This document shows, piece after piece, positions 44,761-52,841 of a stretch of 64,000 bases of DNA. Origin of the DNA: DASSUW01 sp963789005 (GTDB lineage: Bacteria; Actinomycetota; Thermoleophilia; Solirubrobacterales; Solirubrobacteraceae); assembly GCA_963789005.1 (NCBI GenBank), contig CAWBIZ010000009.1, forward strand, positions 1 through 64,000, written 5' to 3'. How positions within the stretch are numbered: the first letter of the stretch is position 1; each line of letters begins with the position of its first letter. The position numbers and the translations under genes are program-made. Below the pieces are notes generated by a model. The model worked only from the letters and a program-made list of their open reading frames with translations. It had not been told where the DNA came from and ran no database searches.

Positions 44761-45656
44761 GCTCGCAGGGCCTGGTGCAGCTCGGCGGCGACGTCGTCGG
44801 GCTGGCGACCCGTGACGTCGATCAGGTGCACGTCGGGCAGCTTGCGCATCCAGGTGAGCTGGCGGCGCGTGTAGCGGTGCGTGTTGCGGCGCATCTCCTC
44901 GACGTCGCCCGCCAGCAGCTCCCGGAACCCGAGCGCCTTGCGCACGGTCGGCGACGCCCCGCGCGCGTCGGCGGCTCGCACCTCGTCGGCCGCGCCCGCG
45001 GCGAGCATCGCGTCGATCCTGTGGTCGATCCGCTGCTTGAGCGCGTCGCGCTCCATCGTCAGGCCGCCGAGGAGCGTCGGGTGGCGGGTGGCCGAGGTCC
45101 ACAGCTGCTCGCCTGCGGGCGGTTGGTGGCCGGCGTCGAGCAGCTCGAGCGCGCGGACGACGCGCTGGCTGTCGGTCGGCCTGATGGTGGCCGCCGCGTC
45201 GGGGGCGCGAGCGGCGAGCTCGGCGTGCATCGCCGAGGCGCCCTGCGCCTCGAGCTGCTCGCGACGCCGCTCCCGGATGTCGGCGGGCACGGGCGGTCGG
45301 AGGTCGAGCTCGGCGAGCGCGGCCCGCAGGTAGAGCCCGGTGCCGCCGACGACGATCGGGCGCCGGCCGGCTGCCAGCAGGGTGTCGATCTCGCGATGGG
45401 CCAGGCGGGCGTACTGGCCGGCGCTGAACGGCGCGTCGGGCTCGACGATGCCGAGCATCCGGTGCTCGAGCCGCTCCCGCTCGGCCGTGGTGGCCGCCCC
45501 GGTGAGGATTTCGAGCCCGCGATACACCTGCAGAGCGTCTGCGGACACGGCCACCGGGTCCTCGCCTCCGGCGCGCAGCCGCTCGGCGAGCGCGATCGCA
45601 ACCGCGGTCTTGCCCACGCCCGTGGGTCCGAAGATGGCGAGCACCGTGGGCGGCAC
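44709..45656 (-). CDS. miaA: tRNA dimethylallyltransferase MiaA
   Basis: About 315 residues. FGPTGVGKTAVAIALAERL is the P-loop; SADALQVYRGLEI and VGGTGLYLRA are further family motifs. It adds the dimethylallyl group to A37 of tRNAs reading UNN codons; MiaB (50.4 kb) acts next. GTG at 45656 is chosen just before the P-loop strand; a GTG at 45686 would add 10 residues. The 3' end overlaps dapF by 52 bp. Confidence 0.9.
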   Translation of the reverse strand: MPPTVLAIFGPTGVGKTAVAIALAERLRAGGEDPVAVSADALQVYRGLEILTGAATTAERERLEHRMLGIVEPDAPFSAGQYARLAHREIDTLLAAGRRPIVVGGTGLYLRAALAELDLRPPVPADIRERRREQLEAQGASAMHAELAARAPDAAATIRPTDSQRVVRALELLDAGHQPPAGEQLWTSATRHPTLLGGLTMERDALKQRIDHRIDAMLAAGAADEVRAADARGASPTVRKALGFRELLAGDVEEMRRNTHRYTRRQLTWMRKLPDVHLIDVTGRQPDDVAAELHQALRAWRPCGSRSGRPSATTT

Positions 45657-45723
45657 GCCACGAGTATGGGCCGCCCCGCCGCCCACGATGCGCCGCCGCG
45701 CCGAGCGCCGGGCCCCCGAGGGG

Positions 45724-45729
45724 TATCGT
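45724..45729 (+). promoter_or_regulatory. -10-like hexamer TATCGT for the FIST gene
   Basis: Ends 7 nt before the GTG at 45737; no Shine-Dalgarno. Confidence 0.45.
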
Positions 45730-45736
45730 CGTTCGC

Positions 45737-46900
45737 GTGGCCTTGCTGATCGGCACCGGCCTGTCGACGAGCCCGGACCCGCGAGCGGGTGCGCTGGAGG
45801 CGGCGATGACGGCCCGCGAGGGACTCGGCGAGATGCCGTGCGACCTCGCGATCGTGTTCGCCTCCGGCACGCACCTGGCGGCGCCCGAGGCCGTGCTCGA
45901 AGCCGTGCACGAGGCCCTGGACCCCGCCCAGCTCGCGGGCTGCGCGGCGGGCGGCGTGATCGGCGCCCGGCGCGAGGTCGAGACCGGGACGGCCGTGACG
46001 GTATGGGCGGCCAACCTCGACGGCGGCAGCGCGACGGTCTTCCATGCCATGGTCGAGGAGCTCGAGGAGGGCACCGGCGCGCTGGGCGGGATGGTCGACC
46101 TCGAGGGGGCCGCGGGGGCGATCCTGCTGGCCGACCCGGCCACCTTCCCCACCGACGCGGTGCTGCGCTTCCTCTCGGACGCGGTTCCGGCGGTCCCGCT
46201 GCTCGGCGGGCTCGCCTCCGCGCGCACCGCGGGCGGCACGACGGCCCTGTTCGTCGGCGACCGGGTGGCCGACGAGGGTGCCGTCGGGGTCCGGCTCGAC
46301 GGCGTCGAGGTGCTGCCGTGCGTCTCCCAGGGCGCCGCGCCGATCGGCCCCGAGCTGACGATCACGGCGGCCGAAGGTCACGTGATCGACGAGCTGGCCG
46401 GCCGGCCGGCCCTGGAGAAGCTGCGCGAGACGATCGAGGAGCTCCCCGAGCACGATCTGGCGCTGGTGCAGGGCGGGCTCCTGATGGGCATCGTCGTCGA
46501 GGCCAACAAGCCCGACTACGTGCAGGGAGACTTCCTCGTGCGCGGCCTGGTGGGCGCCGATCCGGCGACGGGCAAGGTCGCCGTCGCGGCCGACGTGCAC
46601 CCGGGCCAGGTCGTGCGCCTGCACGCGCGCGACGCCGAGAGCGCCGACCGCGACCTCCGCGAGGCGCTCGGCATCCGCATGCGCGCCCTCGGCGGCCGCG
46701 CGCCGGCGGGAGCGCTGGTGTTCGCGTGCAACGGCCGCGGCCGCGACCTCTTCGGCCACGCGGACCACGACGCCGAGGCCGTCTCCGACGAGCTCGCCGG
46801 AGCCCCCGCCGCGGGCTTCTTCGCGGCCGGCGAGATCGGCCCCGTCGGCGGCGAGACCTTCCTGCACGCGTTCACCGCCACGGTCGCCGTCTTCGCGTGA
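45737..46900 (+). CDS. FIST domain sensory protein
   Basis: 387 residues from a GTG. FIST-N (LAGCAAGGVIGARREVETG; VPLLGGLASA) is followed by FIST-C with PAGALVFACNGRGRDLFG and the closing FFAAGEIGPVGGETFLHAFTA. The family is thought to bind small ligands, possibly amino acids, and often sits with signal-transduction genes. No enzymatic domain is attached here. Confidence 0.88.
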   Translation: MALLIGTGLSTSPDPRAGALEAAMTAREGLGEMPCDLAIVFASGTHLAAPEAVLEAVHEALDPAQLAGCAAGGVIGARREVETGTAVTVWAANLDGGSATVFHAMVEELEEGTGALGGMVDLEGAAGAILLADPATFPTDAVLRFLSDAVPAVPLLGGLASARTAGGTTALFVGDRVADEGAVGVRLDGVEVLPCVSQGAAPIGPELTITAAEGHVIDELAGRPALEKLRETIEELPEHDLALVQGGLLMGIVVEANKPDYVQGDFLVRGLVGADPATGKVAVAADVHPGQVVRLHARDAESADRDLREALGIRMRALGGRAPAGALVFACNGRGRDLFGHADHDAEAVSDELAGAPAAGFFAAGEIGPVGGETFLHAFTATVAVFA

Positions 46901-46981
46901 CGCCAGCGGTCGCCGTTGCCGTCGCGGGCGGCGTCTGACGTCGCCGGCTCGTCGCAGCGCGCGGTCTGCGACGGTTCGCGG

Positions 46982-47773
46982 GTGAACCTCGGCGGCAGGA
47001 GCGCGCTCGTAACGGGCGCCAGCGGTGGGCTCGGGCAGGCGATCGCGCGGGCGCTCGCGCGGCGTGGCGCCTCGGTGGTGCTCACCGCTCGGCGGGTCGA
47101 GGTGCTCGAGCCGCTGGCCGCGGAGCTCGGGGGGCGCGTGGTGGCGTCCGACCTCTCCGACCGCGGCTCGCTCGAGCGGCTCGTGGCCGATGCGGGCCCG
47201 GTCGACGTGCTGGTGGCCAACGCCGGCATCCCGGGAAGCGGGACGCTCGACTCGTTCTCGGTCGAGGAGATCGACCGCGCGCTCGACGTCAACCTGCGCG
47301 CGCCGATCCTCCTCGCCCGCCTGCTGGCCGAGGGCATGGCCGCACGCGGGGGCGGACACATGGTGTTCATGTCGTCGCTGAACGGGAAGTCGGCCCCGCC
47401 CGGCACGCCGATCTATGCCGCCACGAAGTTCGGCTTGCGCGGCTTCGCCCAGAGCCTGCGGCAGGACCTGCAGCCGGTCGGCATCGGCGTGTCGGCCATC
47501 TTCCCGGGCTTCATCCGCGACGCCGGGCTGTTCCACGACGCGGGCGTGAAGCTGCCCGCGTACGTGCGGACCAGCGCGCCGGAGGACGTCGGCCAGGCGG
47601 TGATCGAGGCGATCGAGAAGGATCGAGCCGAGATCGACGTCGCCCCGCTCTCCGTGAGGGTCGGGACCGCGCTCGCGCGCCTCGCCCCCGGCCCCGCGGC
47701 GATCGTCCAACGCCGCCTCGGGGCCGGCGAGATCTCCGCCCAGTTCGAAGCCGGCCAGCGCGACAAGCGGTAG
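46982..47773 (+). CDS. short-chain dehydrogenase/reductase
   Basis: 263 residues from a GTG. Rossmann TGASGGLGQAIA, VANAGIPGSG, and the catalytic Ser (MSSLNGKS), Tyr and Lys (YAATKFG) are in place. The substrate cannot be predicted. An upstream in-frame start at 46916 would add 22 unlikely residues. No ribosome-binding site is obvious at the chosen start. Confidence 0.87.
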   Translation: MNLGGRSALVTGASGGLGQAIARALARRGASVVLTARRVEVLEPLAAELGGRVVASDLSDRGSLERLVADAGPVDVLVANAGIPGSGTLDSFSVEEIDRALDVNLRAPILLARLLAEGMAARGGGHMVFMSSLNGKSAPPGTPIYAATKFGLRGFAQSLRQDLQPVGIGVSAIFPGFIRDAGLFHDAGVKLPAYVRTSAPEDVGQAVIEAIEKDRAEIDVAPLSVRVGTALARLAPGPAAIVQRRLGAGEISAQFEAGQRDKR

Positions 47774-47795
47774 ACGGCGTCACGCGATCGCGCGG

Positions 47796-48827
47796 TCAGA
47801 AGAGCGGCTGCTGAGCCTGCGGCCTCACCTCCTCTCGCACGACGACGGCGTGACCACGGCCGCGACCACGGTGGCGGAACCGGTCGGGGTACGAGCGGCC
47901 CGCCCATGGCGCTCCGGCGGCGACCTCGATCGTGCGCCGCTCGTCCGCGGGCAGGTAGGCCCCGCGCGCGTACAGCCGCTCGTAGCGCTCGAGCAGGTCG
48001 GGCCGGTGCTCGCGCAGCCACTCGAAGAAGACGTCCTTCACCGAGCCGCGCAGGAACAGCGTGGTGCCGCCGATGTGGACGGCACCGGCCTCCGTCGCCA
48101 GCGCGACGATCCGCTCCACCTGCTCCGGAGCGTCGTTGATCCCGGGCATCAGCGGCGCGATCAGGATGCCGGTCGGGATCCCGAGCCGGTTGAGCTCGGC
48201 CACCGCCTCGAGCCGCGCCCGGGGATGCGGCGTGTGCGGCTCGGTCGCCCGCCAGGCCTTCTCGTCGAGCGTCGGCACCGACAGGCAGGCGCTCACCGAC
48301 GTCCGCTCGGCGATCTCGCACAGCAGGTCCGTGTCCCGCAGCACGAGCGGCGACTTCGTGAGGATCGAGCACGGGTTCGCGAAGTCCCGCATCGCCTCCC
48401 AGATCCCGCGCATCAGCTTGTAGCGCCCCTCGACCCACTGGTACGGGTCGGTGTTCGTCCCGAGCGCGATGTGCGCGCCACCCCACGACGACCGCTTCAG
48501 CTCCGCGCGCAGCACCTCGGGCACGTTGACCTTGACGACGATCTCCTTCTCGAAATCCCGCCCCGCGTTGAAGTCCAGGTACTCATGCGTCGGCCGCGCG
48601 AAACAGAAATTGCAGGCATGGCTGCAGCCGCGATATGGATTCACCGTCCAGGCAAACGGGAGCCTCGTGGCGTTCGGGACGCGGTTGATCGCGGACTTGG
48701 TTCGGACCTCGTGGAAGCGGGTCTCGAGTGCCTCCGGCGCGTCGAAGCGGCGCACGATGACGTCCTCGGCGAAGCCGGGGAGCCTCGGGTCGTGATCCGC
48801 CTCGACGGTCTGGGACTGCCAGCGCAC
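47796..48827 (-). CDS. radical SAM protein, Rv2578c-like
   Basis: 343 residues. The radical SAM cluster motif is CSHACNFC near residue 67, in the context TVNPYRGCSHAC and FARPTHEYLDFNAGRDFE, which marks the Rv2578c/spore-photoproduct-lyase-like branch. ALGTNTDPYQWVEGRYKLMR is a second signature. The GTG at 48827 gives the family-like start VRWQSQTVE; GTG 48845 is possible. A perfect actinobacterial LexA box abuts the start codon, so it should be induced by DNA damage. The substrate is unknown. Confidence 0.87.
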   Translation of the reverse strand: MRWQSQTVEADHDPRLPGFAEDVIVRRFDAPEALETRFHEVRTKSAINRVPNATRLPFAWTVNPYRGCSHACNFCFARPTHEYLDFNAGRDFEKEIVVKVNVPEVLRAELKRSSWGGAHIALGTNTDPYQWVEGRYKLMRGIWEAMRDFANPCSILTKSPLVLRDTDLLCEIAERTSVSACLSVPTLDEKAWRATEPHTPHPRARLEAVAELNRLGIPTGILIAPLMPGINDAPEQVERIVALATEAGAVHIGGTTLFLRGSVKDVFFEWLREHRPDLLERYERLYARGAYLPADERRTIEVAAGAPWAGRSYPDRFRHRGRGRGHAVVVREEVRPQAQQPLF

Positions 48828-48840
48828 GAACGTATGTTCG
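48827..48840. promoter_or_regulatory. LexA (SOS) box
   Basis: CGAACGTATGTTCG fits the actinobacterial/Gram-positive consensus CGAAC-N4-GTTCG at all fixed positions. It overlaps the first base of the radical SAM start codon at 48827, where LexA binding would block transcription or initiation. Confidence 0.85.
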
Positions 48841-48928
48841 CACACGGCGGCGACGTATCCCAGGTCGCCTGTCGCAAGCGCTAGGCGCCGGGCGGGAGCA
48901 GTCCCCGCCCGGCGCCGTGGGGAGGGGC

Positions 48929-50215
48929 CTAGCGGAACCTGCGGGTGATCTCGAAGCCGCGGTGGCGGCGGACCTCGTTGCGGTTGAACCACACGCGGTC
49001 GCGGCCCTTGCCACCGAGCAGCCGCTTCGCCGGACGGCCGGCGGACGCGGCGTTGACGCGGTCGTTGCCGGCGCCGGCGTTCGCGTAGTCGCGGCCGAAG
49101 CCGGTGTTGAGCGAGTCGGCGGCGGCGCCGCCGTAGAGGCGGTCGTTGCCGAGACCTCCGGTGAGCTTGTCGCGGCCGCTGTTGCCGTACAGGCGGTCGT
49201 TGGCCAGCCCGCCGGCGACGCGGTCGCGGCCACGGTTGCCGTCGAGGCAGTCGTCCTTGCGGCCTCCGTCGATCTGGTCGTTGCCGCCGAGGCCGAGGAT
49301 CCGGTCACGCCGGTTGGTCCCCGTGATCCGGTCGGCGCGGTTGGTGCCCAGCACCACGAACTGCGGGCCGGAGCCGCGCAGGCACTGGCTGTTCGGCAGG
49401 GAGCCCTCGCTCGCCAGCCGGCGGGCCTCGATGAGGGAGATCACCGTGCCGCCGGACGGTCCCTGGAACGTGGCGCCGACGACGATCACGCCGCCGGGCG
49501 CGCCCGGCTCGCGGATGATGCAGACGTTGTTCGCGACGTCGTACGTCGAGCCCGTCGGGCAGATCTGCGCCCCGCCGCCGCCGGTCTGGCAGGCGTCGCC
49601 GGATACCCTCGCTTCGCCGAGCACCGTCTCCGTGGCGCCGATATTGAGGATCAGCGCAGTGCGGGTGCCTGTGGTGGCATCGAACTGGTTGGCGCGGATA
49701 CGCACGCCGCCGATCTCCTCGTCGAACGGCTGGTCGGCGATGATGTCGACCGGGGTGCCGCCCACGGTGAGGGCGTCGACGCGCGAGCTGCCAGAGGGCG
49801 TCGACACGCCGTTGATGCACGCCGAGAACTGGCTCGACGAGACCGCGGCGACGCTGATCGCCGAGCCCGCGCCCGCGAACTGGGCCGACTCGATGCTCGC
49901 GGTCGCCGCGAGAACGCCGGCCTCGCGGCGGGTCTGGGCCCTGGGCTCCGAAACGGTGAAGGGGCCGGCCGGCGCCACGTCGGCGGGGTCGGCCGTGTCG
50001 CTCACGCAGGGCGAGCCGTTGACGTTGGCGACCGTCGGTTCGGACGTGGCGGTCGGAGGATTGGAATAGCGGGCGGCGCTCGCCCGACAGTTGTCGGTGC
50101 CCTGTGCCTGGGCGGGTGCGGCGCTCAGCGCGCCGGCGAAGACGGCGACGCAGAGCGTCGCGACGGTGTGAACGACAAGGCGAGCACGCGAGCTCGCAGA
50201 CATTGCCTCGGACAA
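48929..50215 (-). CDS. secreted protein with RTX-like calcium-binding repeats
   Basis: 428 residues. A signal peptide (cut near SAAPAQA), a Thr/Ser/Ala-rich region of about 250 residues and a C-terminal set of nonapeptide-like repeats (LGGNDQIDGG, GNSGRDKLTGGLGNDRLYGG, GAGNDRVNA) of the hemolysin-type calcium-binding kind; several copies are degenerate. Start is probably TTG at 50215, 10 nt after AGGAGG; ATG at 50203 is too far from that site. Extracellular; function unknown. Confidence 0.8.
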   Translation of the reverse strand: MSEAMSASSRARLVVHTVATLCVAVFAGALSAAPAQAQGTDNCRASAARYSNPPTATSEPTVANVNGSPCVSDTADPADVAPAGPFTVSEPRAQTRREAGVLAATASIESAQFAGAGSAISVAAVSSSQFSACINGVSTPSGSSRVDALTVGGTPVDIIADQPFDEEIGGVRIRANQFDATTGTRTALILNIGATETVLGEARVSGDACQTGGGGAQICPTGSTYDVANNVCIIREPGAPGGVIVVGATFQGPSGGTVISLIEARRLASEGSLPNSQCLRGSGPQFVVLGTNRADRITGTNRRDRILGLGGNDQIDGGRKDDCLDGNRGRDRVAGGLANDRLYGNSGRDKLTGGLGNDRLYGGAAADSLNTGFGRDYANAGAGNDRVNAASAGRPAKRLLGGKGRDRVWFNRNEVRRHRGFEITRRFR

Positions 50216-50411
50216 GGACCCGCCACCTCCTGGGAAGGCTGCAGCGGTTGGACGTTCCCCTGCAGCAGCATTGTTACCGGAAGAGACATTTGCCCTCTTG
50301 TTGGTGTCTCAAACATCCGGTTTTCCGATCAGGAGGTCGGAACGGTGATATCGGTCCGCAAACTGACGCTCTGTCGGTCTATTCAGGCGACACGAACGAT
50401 TGAGCCCGGGC

Positions 50412-51728
50412 TCAGCCGGCGCGTGCCAATAGCGACATCTCGCCGGTCAGCGTCTGGCTGGTGGCGGCGGTGATGTGGACGGGCGCGATCTCGCCCGGGG
50501 AGGCGAGGCCGTCGAAGTTGACGACCTTGTTGTGGCGGGTGCGGCCGCGCAGCCGGCTGGCGTCGGTGCGCGACGTGCCCTCCACGAGCACGTCGAGCGT
50601 CCGGCCGACGAACCGCTGGGCGCGCTCGCGGGCGCGCCGCTGGACGACCTCGACGAGCCGCTCCATCCGCTCGACGGCGACCTCGTGCGGGACGAAGTCG
50701 TCCTCGAGGGTGGCCGCCTCGGTCCCGCGGCGGGGCGAGTAGATGAACGTGAAGGCGCCGTCGTAGCCGACCTCCTCGGCGACCTGCAGCGTCTCCTCGA
50801 AATCCGCCTCGGTCTCCCCCGGGAAGCCGACGATCACGTCCGTGGTCAGCGCGCAGTCGGGGACGTGCTCGCGGATCAGCGCGACGCGATCCAGGTAGCG
50901 GCCGCGGTCGTACGTGCGTCGCATCGCCTTCAGGACGCGGCTCGAGCCCGACTGCAGCGGCAGGTGGATGTGCTCGCAGACGCTCTCCAGGTTCGCGTGG
51001 GCGAGGATCACGTCCTCGCTCATATGGGCGGGGTGCGGGCTGGTGTAGCGGATGCGGTCAATGCCCTCGATCGCGTCGACCGCGATGAGAAGCTCGGAGA
51101 AACGGCGCTTGTGGGGGCGGAGGCGGGTGCCGTAGGAGTTGACGTTCTGGCCGAGCAGCGAGACCTCGCGGACGCCGTCGGCGGCGAGTGCCTCGATCTC
51201 GGTGACGAGTTCCTCGAGCGGCCGGGACACCTCGCGCCCGCGCGTGCTCGGGACGATGCAGAACGCGCAATTCATGTTGCAGCCGGCGGAGATCTGCACC
51301 CAGGCCTGGAAGTCGCGGGCGCGCTTGGCCGGCAGGTGGCCGGTGAAGCCCTCGAACTCGAAGTACCCCTGGGCGGTGAGGCTGTCGCTCGTCAGGAACT
51401 CGGCGAGCTTGTGGACCTGGCCCGGGCCGAACGCGACGTCGACGAACGGGAACTGGCGGAACACCTGGTCCTTGACCGACTGGGCCCAGCAGCCGCCGAC
51501 CCCGATGATTCGCTGCGGGTCGCGCTTCTTCAGGATCTTGGCCTCGTGTAGGTGGGACACGAAGCGCTCGTCGGCCTTCTCGCGGATCGAGCAGGTGTTG
51601 AAGAGGATCAGGTCGGCTTGGTCTCTGTGTGGGACCTCCGTGTAGCCGAGGGACTCGAGCATGCCTTTCATGTGCTCCGAGTCGTGCTCGTTCATTTGGC
51701 AGCCGAACGTGGTGACGTGGAACCTCAT
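50412..51728 (-). CDS. miaB: tRNA-2-methylthio-N6-dimethylallyladenosine synthase
   Basis: 438 residues. A UPF0004 domain with Cys in TFGCQMN and NTCSIREKA, a radical SAM domain with CNMNCAFC, and a C-terminal TRAM domain (GRTLDVLVEGTS). It inserts sulfur and methyl at C2 of i6A37 in tRNA, after MiaA. The ATG at 51728 has TACCCT 9 nt upstream. Confidence 0.95.
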   Translation of the reverse strand: MRFHVTTFGCQMNEHDSEHMKGMLESLGYTEVPHRDQADLILFNTCSIREKADERFVSHLHEAKILKKRDPQRIIGVGGCWAQSVKDQVFRQFPFVDVAFGPGQVHKLAEFLTSDSLTAQGYFEFEGFTGHLPAKRARDFQAWVQISAGCNMNCAFCIVPSTRGREVSRPLEELVTEIEALAADGVREVSLLGQNVNSYGTRLRPHKRRFSELLIAVDAIEGIDRIRYTSPHPAHMSEDVILAHANLESVCEHIHLPLQSGSSRVLKAMRRTYDRGRYLDRVALIREHVPDCALTTDVIVGFPGETEADFEETLQVAEEVGYDGAFTFIYSPRRGTEAATLEDDFVPHEVAVERMERLVEVVQRRARERAQRFVGRTLDVLVEGTSRTDASRLRGRTRHNKVVNFDGLASPGEIAPVHITAATSQTLTGEMSLLARAG

Positions 51729-51737
51729 CGCGTTTGC

Positions 51738-51743
51738 AGGGTA
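51738..51743 (-). promoter_or_regulatory. -10-like hexamer TACCCT for miaB
   Basis: Minus strand, 9 nt before the ATG at 51728; no Shine-Dalgarno. Confidence 0.45.
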
Positions 51744-51793
51744 CCGGCGAACGGCGGCATTGAAGGAGGGTCGGGAGGGGGGCGAGATTTCGG

Positions 51794-51836
51794 TTGGGGC
51801 TGCTAGGTCGCGGTATGCGCGACTTAGCAGCCCCAA
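51794..51836. repeat. 19-bp near-perfect inverted repeat
   Basis: Arms 51794-51812 and 51818-51836 pair with one mismatch (G-T wobble in RNA) around a 5-nt loop. The likely ATG of the decayed DUF559 gene (51815) lies in the loop. There is no T-run after either side. Confidence 0.85.
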
Positions 51837-52841
51837 GCCCTGATGAACGCCTCGCCGAGCTCGCCACGCGCGCAGTACGGCGTCGTCAGCATCGTCGACA
51901 GCTCCGGCGAGTCGGGCTTCAGTCGTCGGGCGGTCGGCGCCGGAGCGTCCGAGCGGCGCGGCTTCATCGCATCCACCCGGCGTCTACGCGGTTGGCCACA
52001 CGGTCCTGAACCGCAACGCCCGCTATCTCGCCGCCGTGCTCGCCGCGGGCGACGAGCGGTCCTGAGCCACCGGAGCGCCGGAGTGCTCTGGGGCATCCAC
52101 CGCAGCGACGCGGCCAAGATCGACGTCACCGTCCCCCGTACATGCGGGTTTCGAAGCACACGAACCATCGCCGTGCACCGGCCGCGGCTACCGCCGATAG
52201 CTATGACGCACGCCGGGGTCCGCGTCACCACGCCCGGGCGGACCCTGCAGGACCTCGCGACCGCCATCCCGCGACGGGTGCTCGAGAAGGCCGCCGAGAT
52301 GGCCGAGGCGCTGAGGCTCCACGTCGAGCTCGACCCGGATCACCCGGGCGCCACCCGCCTCGCCAACGTACTCGACCGCCATGACCTCGACCACACCACC
52401 CGCAGCCCGCTCGAGGACGACTTCCTCGAGCTGTGCGATCACTACGGCATCCCGCGTCCGCTCGTCAACACCGTCATCGAGGGCTTCGAGGTCGACTTCG
52501 TGTGGCCCGAGGCGCGGCTGATCGTGGAAACCGACAGTCGCACGTGGCACGACACCGCCGATGCGTTCGAGCGCGACCGGGCGCGCGACGCGCATCTCAC
52601 GGCGGCGGGCTGGCGCGTCGTGCGCTTCACCCGCCGCCGCGTGCGGACCGAGCCCGGCGCCGTGGCCGACCTCGTCCGCACGCTCCGTGTCCCGATCTCC
52701 CTACCCAGCGCCGTTGACGTTCGCGGGCGTGACGCCGCGGTCGGCGCCGTTGACGTTCGCGGGCGTGACGCGGCGGTTGGCGCCGTTGGCGTTCGCGGGC
52801 GTGGCGCGGCGGTTGGCGCCGTTGACGTTCAGCGCGCGTAG
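51815..52841 (+). pseudogene. decayed AbiEi-like / DUF559 endonuclease-domain gene
   Basis: Homology-like sequence begins at ATG 51815 (MRDLAAPSPDERLAELATR), but the next about 240 bp switch frame repeatedly: QYGVVSIV, QLRRVGL, SRRAVG, RLHRIHP, GVYAVGHTVLNRNARYLAAVLAAGDER and VLSHRSAGVLWG alternate between all three frames. From about 52067 the frame stays open to 52841 and encodes an intact-looking DUF559 (Vsr-like nuclease) domain with FEVDFVWPEARLIVETD and RDAHLTAAGWRVVRFT. The end is a Val/Gly/Arg/Asp-rich tail made by 36-bp tandem repeats. An open frame from 51843 exists but its start is scrambled. Confidence 0.78.
52708..52829. repeat. 36-bp tandem repeats at a convergent gene junction
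   Basis: Units begin at 52708, 52744, 52780 and (partial) 52816, with few mismatches. They encode the VDVRGRDAAVGA-like tail of the DUF559 remnant and end at the rny stop codon. Confidence 0.88.
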
